Shown in pieces: positions 1 through 8,987 of a stretch of 64,000 bases of DNA. This DNA comes from Galbibacter pacificus (GTDB lineage Bacteria; Bacteroidota; Bacteroidia; Flavobacteriales; Flavobacteriaceae), in contig NZ_JAQSVC010000002.1 in the NCBI RefSeq assembly GCF_029603165.1, forward strand, positions 620,001 to 684,000, written 5' to 3'. Position 1 is the stretch's first letter. Every line of letters starts with the position of its first letter. The notes below the pieces were generated by a model. The model made no database searches. It was not told the origin of the DNA and saw only the letters and a list, made by a program, of their open reading frames with translations. The translations under genes and the position numbers were made by a program.

Positions 1-74
1 GTACTCAAGATGTGTTTTTCTAAAATTAATAGTATAAAATAGCTACATTTGAGTAATCAACCGATTTAACAGTC

Positions 75-836
75 ATGAAACGTCAAGAAAACCTAAAAGT
101 CTTAAACACAGTGCTTGTTTTTGTATTTATAGCATGTTTTGGTTATCAGGCAAATGCTCAGGCCGCTATTTTTGCTGCTTTGTTTGGCGACAAAGTTGCT
201 TCTAAAAAATTCAATATCAGTATGGAAATTGGTGTTCCGCTAACAAATGTTGGGAACATAGACGGAAACAAACCCAATATTGGCGTAAACTTTGGAATTG
301 CAGGCAATTTAAAAATTAACGATACTTGGTCTGTTAGCCCAACCGCTTATTTTTTATCCAAGCGTAGTTTTGATATGGAGTCTTTTTCCCTGAACAGTCC
401 AGATGTGTATTTAAACAATATATATACAGATGTGCCTACCACCATTTCCATGAACTACATCCAGATGCCCATTTTTGTATATTACAACATCCCCAATTCC
501 AACTTAAGGCTTGGCTTGGCCCCGCAAATGTCGTTTAAACAAAATGTAGATGCCACATTTAGTGCCGATATTGGGGACTTTGAACAATCGGTCGGTATAC
601 ATGCCAATAATATTGATTATGGATTGGTTGCCAATGTAAGTTATTACCTAAAATACAAAAGAAACGGAAAAGGGCTATACGTAAGCCTGCGTTATGGTCA
701 AGGGTTTACCGATGTTTTTAAGGATTCTTTTATAGACGGAAACAATAAAAGTCATTATTTTTCATTCAATATAAGTTTACCATTTATTACCGACGAACTT
801 GCGCAAAAAAATCTGGGCGACCAACCAAACAACTAA
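75..836 (+). CDS. Outer membrane beta-barrel protein
   Basis: 253 residues. A cleavable signal peptide covers residues 1-29 (basic start, hydrophobic TVLVFVFIACFGY, cleavage after NAQ). The rest alternates polar and hydrophobic residues with many aromatic strand ends and finishes in a strand-like segment (SHYFSFNISLPF) near the C-terminus, as in PorT-type or porin-like barrels of Bacteroidetes. Its stop codon overlaps the stop of the convergent FMN reductase gene (CTAA at 833-836). Specific function is unknown; the barrel assignment rests on composition and signal peptide. Confidence 0.75.
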   Translation: MKRQENLKVLNTVLVFVFIACFGYQANAQAAIFAALFGDKVASKKFNISMEIGVPLTNVGNIDGNKPNIGVNFGIAGNLKINDTWSVSPTAYFLSKRSFDMESFSLNSPDVYLNNIYTDVPTTISMNYIQMPIFVYYNIPNSNLRLGLAPQMSFKQNVDATFSADIGDFEQSVGIHANNIDYGLVANVSYYLKYKRNGKGLYVSLRYGQGFTDVFKDSFIDGNNKSHYFSFNISLPFITDELAQKNLGDQPNN

Positions 837-1369
837 AGTTTGTTTAAAAAACTCCCCAATTGTTCCTTGTGTTTGGCTTTTAGCTCATCATTGGTGATGA
901 TTCCTTTTTTTATTGAAAAATTCTCGTTGAAAGACGGCAAAAAAAACACGTTTTCAACCTTTGCACCAAAACGCGGAAGCATATTTTCGGTAACGGTAAT
1001 AGATCCAATTGCCCCTCTTTTTCCTGCGGAAGTGCCCATTAAAAAAACATATTTGTCAGCCAAAAACTTCCTGTCTACACGAGACAGCCAATCTATTAAA
1101 TTTTTAAAGTAGGCCGATGGATTGCTGTTGTGTTCATTAACGCTAATTATAACTCCGTCGGCTTCTAAAATATCATCTTTTAATTCAATTAAGGAATTTT
1201 TATATCCATTTGCTTTTTCGTCGTCTTCACTAAATAAGGGAAAAGGCATATTGGTCATATTGAGTAACTGAATGTCAAAATCATCAATTAAGGAAACGGT
1301 ATATTTCACCAATTCGTAATTAATAGAAGTAGAAGAATTACTTCCGGCAAAAGCTATAATTTTTTTCAT
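833..1369 (-). CDS. NADPH-dependent FMN reductase family protein
   Basis: 178-residue flavodoxin-like protein. The N-terminal strand-loop KIIAFAGSNSSTSIN (residues 3-17) is the FMN phosphate-binding loop of the NADPH:FMN reductase family, and the NEHNSNPSAYFKNLIDW segment around residues 78-94 matches the region that stacks on the isoalloxazine ring. It probably reduces quinones, azo compounds or flavin in the cytosol; the substrate cannot be told from sequence. It is a single gene convergent with the barrel protein and has no obvious operon partner. Confidence 0.88.
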   Translation of the reverse strand: MKKIIAFAGSNSSTSINYELVKYTVSLIDDFDIQLLNMTNMPFPLFSEDDEKANGYKNSLIELKDDILEADGVIISVNEHNSNPSAYFKNLIDWLSRVDRKFLADKYVFLMGTSAGKRGAIGSITVTENMLPRFGAKVENVFFLPSFNENFSIKKGIITNDELKAKHKEQLGSFLNKL

Positions 1370-1532
1370 CTGCTAATGTTTTATCGTTTTTAATGGTCAG
1401 ATGGAATGCCCTCAATTATCATTCCGGTTGGTATCTAAATTTAGTTATGGGCATTTCATAACAACAGGTATTTAATTTGTTTGAACCCGATTAAATATAG
1501 CCAACTTTTTTAAATAAATGATTCGGTTTTAA

Positions 1533-1540
1533 TACTTTTG
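1533..1540 (+). promoter_or_regulatory. Promoter -7 element of the epimerase-like gene
   Basis: TACTTTTG fits the Bacteroidetes -7 consensus TAnnTTTG and lies 28 bp before the ATG at 1569. No clear -33 TTG is seen at the expected distance. Confidence 0.45.
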
Positions 1541-1568
1541 ACAAGTATCCATTAATAAGCTTTAATTC

Positions 1569-2465
1569 ATGAAAAATTCTGAAAAACTCACCATAAAAAA
1601 CTCACATTTAGAAATAAAAATCACCAAAATAGGGGCTGAAATATGCAACATTAAAGACCAAAACGGACAAGAATACATGTGGCAGGGCGATGCAAGTATT
1701 TGGGGCAGCCATGCGCCGGTACTTTTCCCCATAATTGGTGCCTTAAAAAACGGTTCTTATTTATATGAAGGGGAAAAATACAGTGTTCCAAAACACGGTT
1801 TTATCCGTAATAATGAAAATATGTCGGTAACAGACCATCAAGAAAAGAGCATTACTTTTCAATACAAGTATGATGAGGGAACACTAAAGGATTATCCGTT
1901 TAAATTTGAGTTTAACATTACTTTTTCCCTTGAAGGAAAAGCACTCCGTATACAGCATGAAATTGTAAACCACGGAAATCATGAAATGTTGTTCTCGTTG
2001 GGCGGTCATCCGGCATTCAAATGTCCGCTTACCGAAACCGAAACCGAAACCGAAAATTATAATGATTACGAACTTCAATTTGAAAAAACAGAAAATAGCA
2101 ACAGGCATTTAATCAATAATGAAGGCCTGCAAAATGGAAAGACCGCTCCTTTTCTAGAAAATACCGACAAAATACAGTTGCAACACCAACTTTTTAAAAA
2201 CGACGCCCTTATTTTTAAGGATTTAAAATCTAAGCAAATAAGCTTGGCGCATAAAACCAAGGGTAAAATCCTTACTGTTTCTTATACCGATTTTGACTAT
2301 TTGGGCATTTGGGCAAAAACCAACGGAGATTTTGTTTGTATAGAACCATGGCTTGGCATTACGGATAACGAAAATACCAATGGCGATTTTAAAAAGAAAG
2401 AGGGGCTTATTAAACTTGAGGGGAATAAAAGTTTTGAGGCTACTTTTTCAATAACAATTCATTAA
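1569..2465 (+). CDS. Aldose 1-epimerase (galactose mutarotase-like) family protein
   Basis: 298 residues, close to the length of the LacX/YeaD-like branch of the mutarotase superfamily. Recognisable active-site segments are KHGFIRN near residue 77 and GGHPAFKCP near residue 145, which carry the two histidines, and CIEPWLGITD near residue 258, which carries the catalytic Glu. It likely interconverts anomers of a hexose or hexose phosphate in the cytosol. An in-frame hexamer repeat (ACCGAA, 2032-2055) writes a TE-dipeptide run in a loop just after the second histidine. It is monocistronic, with a 12-bp inverted repeat after the stop. Confidence 0.85.
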   Translation: MKNSEKLTIKNSHLEIKITKIGAEICNIKDQNGQEYMWQGDASIWGSHAPVLFPIIGALKNGSYLYEGEKYSVPKHGFIRNNENMSVTDHQEKSITFQYKYDEGTLKDYPFKFEFNITFSLEGKALRIQHEIVNHGNHEMLFSLGGHPAFKCPLTETETETENYNDYELQFEKTENSNRHLINNEGLQNGKTAPFLENTDKIQLQHQLFKNDALIFKDLKSKQISLAHKTKGKILTVSYTDFDYLGIWAKTNGDFVCIEPWLGITDNENTNGDFKKKEGLIKLEGNKSFEATFSITIH

Positions 2466-2471
2466 AAATTT

Positions 2472-2520
2472 AATTCAGTTTGAACAAAACCAAGAATTCA
2501 AGCATTGCTCAAACTGAATT
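2472..2520. terminator. Possible bidirectional hairpin between convergent genes
   Basis: AATTCAGTTTGA at 2472-2483 is repeated inverted as TCAAACTGAATT at 2509-2520. The loop is 25 nt and there is no strong T-tract. It sits between the convergent epimerase-like and ABC-F genes. Confidence 0.4.
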
Positions 2521-2535
2521 ATACTTTAAAAAATA

Positions 2536-4230
2536 TTATCCGCGTATTAATTTCTTGTATTTAATACGTTTTGGCGTTACATCGGCACCAAGGCGTTTAC
2601 GTTTGTTTTCTTCATAATCAGAAAAACTTCCTTCAAAGAAATATACTTCCGAGTTTCCTTCAAAAGCAAGAATATGCGTACAGATACGGTCTAAAAACCA
2701 ACGGTCGTGAGAAATAACCACGGCACAACCTGCAAAATTCTCCAACCCTTCTTCTAAAGCACGAAGGGTATTTACATCCAGGTCGTTGGTAGGCTCATCG
2801 AGTAAAAGCACGTTTCCTTCTTCTTTTAAAGTCATGGCCAAATGCAAGCGGTTGCGCTCCCCGCCCGACAAAGCCTCAACTTTTTTATTCTGTTCGCTTC
2901 CGGCAAAATTAAACCGGCTTAAATATGCACGCGTATTTACCTGTTTTCCGCCCATCATGATTAATTCCTGTCCATCGGAAAAGTTATCATAAATGGATTT
3001 CGACGGGTCTATATTGGAATGCGATTGGTCCACATAGGCAATTTTGGCGGTCTCTCCAACTTCAAAAGAACCCTTATCGGGAGTTTCTTCGCCCATAATC
3101 ATTTTAAAAATAGTGGTCTTCCCGGCACCATTCGGACCGATAATGCCCACAATTCCGGCCTGTGGCAGTTTAAAATTAAGGTCTTCATACAATAATTTAT
3201 CACCAAAGGCTTTTGAAACCCCTTTTGCTTCAATAACATTGGTTCCCAAACGCGGTCCGTTGGGAATATAAATTTCCAACTTTTCGTCTAGCTTGTTTTG
3301 GTCTTCATTCAATAATTTATCGTAATTATTTAAACGGGCTTTCTGTTTGGCCTGCCGTCCTTTTGGTGCCATCCGTACCCATTCCAGCTCTCGTTCCAAT
3401 GTTTTTTGGCGTTTGGATGCCTGTTTTTGCTCCTGTGCCAAACGCTTCGATTTTTGGTCCAGCCAAGAAGAATAGTTCCCCTTCCAAGGAATGCCTTCTC
3501 CCCTGTCTAATTCCAAAATCCATCCCGCAACATTATCCAAAAAATAACGGTCGTGCGTTACGGCAATTACCGTTCCACTGTATTGTTGCAAATGCTGCTC
3601 CAACCACAATACCGATTCGGCATCCAAATGGTTGGTAGGCTCGTCCAGTAGTAAAATATCGGGTTGTTTCAATAGCAATCTACATAAAGCCACGCGCCTG
3701 CGTTCTCCACCAGAAAGTACTTTAATGGGCGTATCTGGCTCGGGTGTGCGTAAGGCGTCCATGGCAATTTCCAGCTTTGTGTCCAGTTCCCAAGCATTGG
3801 TAGCATCAATTTTGTCTTGCAGTTCGGCTTGTTTGTCCATTAGTTTTTGCATCTTATCGGCATCTTCATATACTTCCGGCAGGCCAAACATATCGTTAAT
3901 TTTATTGTATTCATCAAGAATGGCAACCGTTTCGCCCACGCCTTCTTTTACAATTTCAATAACGGTCTTGGACTCGTCCAACTGAGGTTCCTGCGCCAAG
4001 TATCCCACGGAATATCCCGAAGAGAACACTACATCGCCTTGATAATTTTTTTCTTCGCCTGCAATAATCCTCAACAAAGTAGATTTACCGGAACCATTTA
4101 AACCGAGTATCCCGATTTTGGCTCCGTAGAAAAAGCTTAAATAAATATCCTTTAAAACTTGTTTATTGGAACTTTGGTATGTTTTTGATACTCCCGACAT
4201 GGAGAATATCACCTTTTTATCGTCTGACAT
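2536..4230 (-). CDS. ettA: Energy-dependent translational throttle protein EttA (ABC-F ATPase)
   Basis: 564 residues with two ABC ATPase domains and no membrane segments. First domain: Walker A GLNGSGKST near 43-51, signature LSGGERRR, Walker B LLLDEPTNHLD. Second domain: GPNGAGKTT near 363, LSGGERNR, LLLDEPTNDLD. The charged linker between them (about 240-320, rich in Lys/Arg/Gln) is the ABC-F P-site tRNA interaction motif. Length and the DEPTNDLD ending match EttA rather than the longer Uup. EttA binds the ribosomal E site and gates the first elongation steps in response to the ATP/ADP ratio. It seems to be transcribed alone. Confidence 0.92.
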   Translation of the reverse strand: MSDDKKVIFSMSGVSKTYQSSNKQVLKDIYLSFFYGAKIGILGLNGSGKSTLLRIIAGEEKNYQGDVVFSSGYSVGYLAQEPQLDESKTVIEIVKEGVGETVAILDEYNKINDMFGLPEVYEDADKMQKLMDKQAELQDKIDATNAWELDTKLEIAMDALRTPEPDTPIKVLSGGERRRVALCRLLLKQPDILLLDEPTNHLDAESVLWLEQHLQQYSGTVIAVTHDRYFLDNVAGWILELDRGEGIPWKGNYSSWLDQKSKRLAQEQKQASKRQKTLERELEWVRMAPKGRQAKQKARLNNYDKLLNEDQNKLDEKLEIYIPNGPRLGTNVIEAKGVSKAFGDKLLYEDLNFKLPQAGIVGIIGPNGAGKTTIFKMIMGEETPDKGSFEVGETAKIAYVDQSHSNIDPSKSIYDNFSDGQELIMMGGKQVNTRAYLSRFNFAGSEQNKKVEALSGGERNRLHLAMTLKEEGNVLLLDEPTNDLDVNTLRALEEGLENFAGCAVVISHDRWFLDRICTHILAFEGNSEVYFFEGSFSDYEENKRKRLGADVTPKRIKYKKLIRG

Positions 4231-4302
4231 ATATTCTTTTTTTGGTATTTTGGTATTTGGTATGTGTTTTAGGTATTGGCTTGGGGTGTTGCTTTGGTTA
4301 TT

Positions 4303-4491
4303 TTAAACCCTTCCTTTTAGGGCATTAAATACCCAGGCGATGGCAAAAAAGCCTATTCCAACCGATGCAAAACCATAACCGGCAACTTCATCATATCTAA
4401 AAGCGCCCAAGGCTATCAATGCAATTCCAACAATAATCATAATCCACGTAGCCCAGGCTAAAATTGTATTTTTATTCATTCCCATGTACAA
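4303..4491 (-). CDS. Small membrane protein, CAL67264-like family
   Basis: 62 residues with two predicted membrane helices (ILAWATWIMIIVGIALIALG and GFASVGIGFFAIAWVFNAL). The sequence from MNKNT onward resembles a flavobacterial family of about 60 residues annotated as CAL67264 membrane proteins; function is unknown. Three starts are possible (4491, 4485, 4479), and MNKNT at 4479 looks most natural. It lies 73 bp downstream of the ettA start region on the opposite end, with its own short leader. Confidence 0.7.
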   Translation of the reverse strand: MYMGMNKNTILAWATWIMIIVGIALIALGAFRYDEVAGYGFASVGIGFFAIAWVFNALKGRV

Positions 4492-4683
4492 TAACTTTTA
4501 ATAGATTTAAAGGGTTTCATATTTTAGGTTGGCAAATATCGTACAATTTAAGGAAATATTAGATAATTCTATAAAGGTTGATTTTGTATTTTAGCAGAAA
4601 ATACCAGGAGTTTTTACTATTTTCTTGATTTGACGGACATGAATTGCCAAAAACTTCTATATTACAGGAAATACATATTTTAA

Positions 4684-6312
4684 ATGGATTTAAAATTCAA
4701 TCAGAACGAAGATCACAATAAATTATCGGTTTCGGCATTAAAGCAAAAATTGGCAAAGGTGCATCTTGGCGGTGGCGAGAAGCGAATTGAAAAATTACAC
4801 GGTCAAGGTAAACTAACTGCCCGTGAACGTATTGATTACCTACTGGATAAAAACACCAACAGCATAGAAATAGGTGCTTTTGCAGGCGATGGCATGTACA
4901 AAGAACACGGCGGGTGCCCATCGGGCGGGGTGGTTGTAAAAATTGGCTATGTAAGTGGTAAACAGTGTATTGTAGTTGCCAACGATGCCACCGTTAAGGC
5001 CGGGGCATGGTTCCCTATTACCGGAAAGAAAAATTTAAGGGCACAGGAAATTGCCATGGAAAACAGGTTGCCCATTATCTATTTGGTTGATAGCGCCGGC
5101 GTGTATCTGCCCATGCAGGACGAAATTTTCCCTGACAAAGAACACTTCGGAAGAATTTTTAGGAACAACGCTGTAATGAGCAGTATGGGAATTACCCAAA
5201 TTGCGGCCGTTATGGGAAGTTGCGTTGCCGGAGGTGCTTATTTGCCCATTATGAGCGACGAAGCACTTATTGTTGACAAAACCGGAAGCATTTTTCTGGC
5301 AGGAAGCTATTTGGTAAAGGCGGCCATTGGCGAAAACATTGACAATGAAACCTTGGGCGGTGCTACCACCCACTCTGAAATTAGCGGTGTGACCGATTAT
5401 AAAGCCAAAGACGACAAAGATGCGTTGGATACCATTAAAAATATAATGGATAAAATAGGCGATTTTGATAAAGCGGGATTTAACCGAAAAAAAGCCGTAA
5501 AACCACTTGAAAAACAAGAAGATATTTATGGTATTCTGCCCAAAAACCGGACCGAGCAATACGATATGAACGAAATTATCGATCGGTTGGTAGATGCCAA
5601 TTCGTTTGAAGCATACAAAGACGGCTTTGGAAAAACCATTATTACCGGATATGCACGTATTGATGGTTGGGCAGTGGGGATTGTGGCCAACCAGCGCAAA
5701 GTGGTTAAAACAAAGAAAGGCGAATTGCAGTTTGGCGGGGTTATTTATTCCGATTCGGCCGATAAAGCCACGCGTTTTATTGCAAATTGCAATCAAAAAA
5801 GGATTCCTTTGGTGTTTTTGCAGGATGTTACCGGATTTATGGTGGGAAGCAAGTCCGAACACGGTGGGATTATTAAAGACGGCGCAAAAATGGTAAATGC
5901 CGTTAGTAATTCGGTAGTACCTAAATTAACGGTCGTTGTTGGAAATTCATACGGAGCCGGAAATTATGCCATGTGCGGAAAGGCTTACGACCCGCGATTA
6001 ATTGTAGCATGGCCAAGTGCCGAACTTGCGGTAATGGGCGGTTCGCAGGCTGCAAAAGTATTATTGCAGATTGAAACTGCCTCATTAAAAAAGAAAGGCG
6101 AAGAAATTACCAAAGAAAAAGAAGAAGAGCTTTTTAACAACATAAAATCTAAATACGATACACAAGTTTCACCCTACTATGCCGCTGCCCATTTATGGAC
6201 CGATGCCATTATAGATCCGCTCGATACCCGGAAGTGGATAAGCATGGGCATTGAAGCTGCCAACCACGCTCCTATTGAAAAACCGTTTAATTTAGGGGTT
6301 ATTCAAACTTGA
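4684..6312 (+). CDS. Acyl-CoA carboxylase, carboxyltransferase (beta) subunit
   Basis: 542 residues of the biotin-dependent carboxyltransferase family, with both crotonase-like halves. The N-terminal half has GQGKLTARERIDYLLD near 40-55, MGSCVAGGAYLPIMSDE near 177-193 (oxyanion loop) and LGGATTHSEISGV near 225. The C-terminal half has QDVTGFMVG and GNSYGAGNYAMCGKAYDPR. The GAYLPIMSDE form resembles methylcrotonyl-CoA carboxylase more than propionyl-CoA carboxylase, suggesting leucine or branched-chain acyl-CoA catabolism. The biotin carboxylase subunit is not in this window, so substrate is an inference. Confidence 0.9.
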   Translation: MDLKFNQNEDHNKLSVSALKQKLAKVHLGGGEKRIEKLHGQGKLTARERIDYLLDKNTNSIEIGAFAGDGMYKEHGGCPSGGVVVKIGYVSGKQCIVVANDATVKAGAWFPITGKKNLRAQEIAMENRLPIIYLVDSAGVYLPMQDEIFPDKEHFGRIFRNNAVMSSMGITQIAAVMGSCVAGGAYLPIMSDEALIVDKTGSIFLAGSYLVKAAIGENIDNETLGGATTHSEISGVTDYKAKDDKDALDTIKNIMDKIGDFDKAGFNRKKAVKPLEKQEDIYGILPKNRTEQYDMNEIIDRLVDANSFEAYKDGFGKTIITGYARIDGWAVGIVANQRKVVKTKKGELQFGGVIYSDSADKATRFIANCNQKRIPLVFLQDVTGFMVGSKSEHGGIIKDGAKMVNAVSNSVVPKLTVVVGNSYGAGNYAMCGKAYDPRLIVAWPSAELAVMGGSQAAKVLLQIETASLKKKGEEITKEKEEELFNNIKSKYDTQVSPYYAAAHLWTDAIIDPLDTRKWISMGIEAANHAPIEKPFNLGVIQT

Positions 6313-6383
6313 TTATTGTATTTGGAAATAGTGGGAATTAATTTCTTGCAAGTTTTTTACAACCTTGTAGAAAATTAAATTTG

Positions 6384-6458
6384 TTTACTAAAAAGGAAAT
6401 TGACAAAGCAACGGAACTAATGAACAAGTACTTCCAATCTAAAAATAGAAAGCGATGA
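6384..6458 (+). pseudogene. C-terminal remnant of a HigB/RelE-type toxin
   Basis: In the frame ending at TGA 6456-6458 the DNA reads FTKKEIDKATELMNKYF followed by a basic tail. This is the usual C-terminal helix of HigB-like (Gp49 family) toxins (TPKKEI-x-A-x(5)-Y). Its stop overlaps the antitoxin start as ATGA, the normal toxin-antitoxin arrangement. Upstream the frame turns into unrelated sequence and hits TAA at 6339-6341, so about four-fifths of the toxin is gone. Confidence 0.6.
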
Positions 6459-6772
6459 AAACATATTCATTTGATGAAGTAAAAGACAAGTATATAGGAA
6501 AAAAAGGAACTATAGAAAGGGATGCGTATGAAAATGAATTGCGACTTGATTTAATTGGCGAAGCAATTGAACAAGCTCGAAAAGAAAGAAAACTAACTCA
6601 AACGCAACTTGGAGAATTGATTGGCGTAAAAAAAGCACAAATCTCTAAAATCGAGAATAATCTAACCGATGCCAGGTTTGAGACTATTTTAAAAGTGTTT
6701 CGAGCATTGAATGCAAAAATCAATTTTAACGTAGAACTACGAAACCAAAAAATGGATTTAGCACCCGAATAA
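6455..6772 (+). CDS. XRE-family HTH protein, orphan HigA-type antitoxin
   Basis: 105 residues. An N-terminal extension with YENELRLDLIGEAIEQARKE (about 25-44) leads into a helix-turn-helix (LTQTQLGELIGVKKAQISKI, about 47-66) followed by NNLTDARFETILKVFRAL. This is the layout of antitoxins encoded directly after HigB/RelE toxins, where the HTH binds the operon promoter and the N-terminal part contacts the toxin. Only the toxin's final codons remain upstream, so it cannot be neutralising a cognate toxin here. It may act as a plain DNA-binding protein or be decaying. Confidence 0.8.
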   Translation: MKTYSFDEVKDKYIGKKGTIERDAYENELRLDLIGEAIEQARKERKLTQTQLGELIGVKKAQISKIENNLTDARFETILKVFRALNAKINFNVELRNQKMDLAPE

Positions 6773-6802
6773 AAAACACTACAATCAACAACGTACAGGG
6801 TC

Positions 6803-6838
6803 CAAAACCTACAAGGTCAAAAAAAGACCTTGCAGGAT
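6803..6838. terminator. Hairpin between antitoxin and menE 3' ends
   Basis: ACCTACAAGGTC pairs imperfectly with GACCTTGCAGGATTTT across an A7 loop. It stands between two convergent genes and can serve either strand. Confidence 0.5.
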
Positions 6839-6839
6839 T

Positions 6840-7931
6840 TTACATTGTAATTTTATTCAAACTAGCTTCGCGGATAACCTTGCCATTTTCGGTTTCAACG
6901 AAGGCATCAGTGAAATAGATTTCTTTTGGGCATTCGTGTTTTTTTAGCGTTTTGGATTTCTTCAAAGTTTCTTGAAGTGTATCGTCTTTATGGCCTTCAA
7001 CCACAAGCACTAATTTTTCTCCAAGTTCCTTATCGGCTATTCCATAGACAAAAAAACGCTGTTCAATAATTCCTGCCATCTTCTTCTCCAACTGTTCCGG
7101 GATTAATTTTATACCGCCCGAATTTATTATGTTGTCATAACGCCCTTTCCAGTCAAATTCATTGGCATTGATCAATTCAACCAAATCGTTGGTTACAATG
7201 GTTTCTTCTGCAATATTTGGAGCATCTATTACCAAACACCCACGCTGGTCCAGCCCAATGGTTATATTGGGCAATATTTTAAAATGTGCTTCTTCAATTT
7301 CTTCTTTGTTCCTAAAATTATTGATTTGCTTAGCGGCAATATGGGTAACGGTTTCGGTCATTCCATAAGTTTCGTATACATTGGTATGCTTTTCTTGAAC
7401 GGCCTCTATCAATTCTTTGGTAACCGGGGCACCACCTACAATAAGCTGTTTTATTTGATTAAGTTTTGGCAACGAATTGTAAACCTGTAATGGTATCATT
7501 GCCGAAAAATGGTAATTCGAGTCTATTTCGCGCATGGGATTTAGCGATGGCGCTACCAAGTCTATTTCCAAGCCGAGTATCATGGCGCGCACCAACATCA
7601 TTTTTCCGGCAATATATTCGGCGGGAAGGCAATGCAAAGCGGTGTCGCCAACAGAAATACCAAAAAAATCCCCTGAAGCAATGGCCGAATTGACCATAAA
7701 TTGTTTCTGCAACCGAATGTGTTTTGGCGTACCCGTTGAGCCGGAAGTACGCACATATAAATGGTCCTTATCGTTCAACCAATCCATTAAAAAGTCTCCT
7801 ATGGATTGTTCGTAAGGTTCGCCCTCTTTTACAAAACTATAGGCAACTTCTTTTAAATCTTCACGGTCGTAATAGGTTCCGTTCAGTTTAAATTTTAAAT
7901 GCACTTTATCAAAAGAAGGTATATTGTCCAT
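6840..7931 (-). CDS. menE: o-Succinylbenzoate--CoA ligase
   Basis: 363-residue AMP-forming acyl-CoA synthetase, shorter than typical family members, as is usual for Bacteroidetes MenE. Visible motifs are the ATP loop YVRTSGSTGTPKHIRLQK (about 56-73), YETYGMTETVTHIA near 187, the hinge region RYDNIINSGGIKLIPEQLE near 265, and the C-terminal NGKVIRE carrying the adenylation lysine. It activates o-succinylbenzoate with CoA in menaquinone synthesis. It is the last gene of a minus-strand run with the CPBP protein, menC and a UPF0173 hydrolase, whose men genes confirm the call. Confidence 0.88.
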   Translation of the reverse strand: MDNIPSFDKVHLKFKLNGTYYDREDLKEVAYSFVKEGEPYEQSIGDFLMDWLNDKDHLYVRTSGSTGTPKHIRLQKQFMVNSAIASGDFFGISVGDTALHCLPAEYIAGKMMLVRAMILGLEIDLVAPSLNPMREIDSNYHFSAMIPLQVYNSLPKLNQIKQLIVGGAPVTKELIEAVQEKHTNVYETYGMTETVTHIAAKQINNFRNKEEIEEAHFKILPNITIGLDQRGCLVIDAPNIAEETIVTNDLVELINANEFDWKGRYDNIINSGGIKLIPEQLEKKMAGIIEQRFFVYGIADKELGEKLVLVVEGHKDDTLQETLKKSKTLKKHECPKEIYFTDAFVETENGKVIREASLNKITM

Positions 7932-8002
7932 TTTTTTTACTCGTTCTTTTATGTTAATAATATCCCGAATAAAATTAAAACGGATTGTTCTTATAAAAAA
8001 GT

Positions 8003-8956
8003 TTAATGGCTATTAGTTTCCGATATTTTTTCAACAGTAAGGGGCTTCTCTATTTTACCCGTTAATTTTTCTTGCCAGTTGGACCAATTGTATTTTTTTG
8101 AAAACACCATCAACAAAATAGGGAAAACCACAAAAATGGGCACAAACACATCGTAACCCAGTTCTGGTATGGAAACATCTTTGTAAATGGAATGTGTTTG
8201 AAAAGCTGTCCAATCGGCCGTTACAAGCAATGCAGTAATAAGGTTGTTGGCGACATGAAACCCCAAACTGAGCTCCATACCGTCGTCCATTAAGGTCAAT
8301 ATGCCCAAAAACAATCCCGTGCCAATGTAATAAACCATTATTCCATAGCCCAATTGGTAGACTTCGGGATTAAAAGCATGCAGACTGCCAAAAATAAGGG
8401 ATGTCATTAACAACGGTGCCCATCGGTTAAGGAACAAACCTGCAAAGCCCTGCATTAAATATCCTCTAAAAATATATTCTTCCAAGCTGGTCTGCAAAGG
8501 AATCAATAAGGTACCGAGAACGAAAAGAATAAGAAAGGGAACCAGTTTAAAGTTAAGTTGATAATCTTCTGGAGATATATACACATCTACCATAATAAGT
8601 ATCCCTGAAATCGATGCCCACAAAACGAAAGAAAAGAAAATACGCTTCCAATCAATTTTTTTCCTTCCCGTTGTTAAGGACGTAATAGATTGACTATGGA
8701 ATACCTTTACCAATACAAACAAAAGCGGTAAACAAACCGCAAATGGCAACAGCATTAAAAACAAATTAAGGTTGGGTTCCAGTACGCTCAATAGCGCAGT
8801 AGTGTCTCCACTGGTAAGGACGCCCGCACCCTCTTTGTAAACAATGGCTAGGACAAAGGGAATCTGCATTATCTGACTTACAACTATTATTATAAGCGAT
8901 ACCAATAAATACCGCCAAAATTCGTGTTTGTAATTAAATACCTGTTTTAAATACAT
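8003..8956 (-). CDS. CPBP family intramembrane metalloprotease
   Basis: 317 residues with about eight hydrophobic helices. The glutamate motif EEYIFRGYLMQ (about 161-171) and two later histidine motifs (FGSLHAFNPE and LGFHVANN) are those of the CAAX protease/bacteriocin-processing (CPBP, Abi) family of membrane metalloproteases. It sits between menC and menE on the same strand; this gene order is common in flavobacteria but has no known link to quinone synthesis. Substrate unknown. Confidence 0.87.
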   Translation of the reverse strand: MYLKQVFNYKHEFWRYLLVSLIIIVVSQIMQIPFVLAIVYKEGAGVLTSGDTTALLSVLEPNLNLFLMLLPFAVCLPLLFVLVKVFHSQSITSLTTGRKKIDWKRIFFSFVLWASISGILIMVDVYISPEDYQLNFKLVPFLILFVLGTLLIPLQTSLEEYIFRGYLMQGFAGLFLNRWAPLLMTSLIFGSLHAFNPEVYQLGYGIMVYYIGTGLFLGILTLMDDGMELSLGFHVANNLITALLVTADWTAFQTHSIYKDVSIPELGYDVFVPIFVVFPILLMVFSKKYNWSNWQEKLTGKIEKPLTVEKISETNSH

Positions 8957-8987
8957 ATGCTATAAAATAAAATCCCTTTAATGGGAA

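Noticed and set aside
5035-5862. 275-codon minus-strand frame inside the carboxylase gene
   Set aside because: Antisense shadow of a well-matched gene; His/Asn/Gly-rich and without family motifs.
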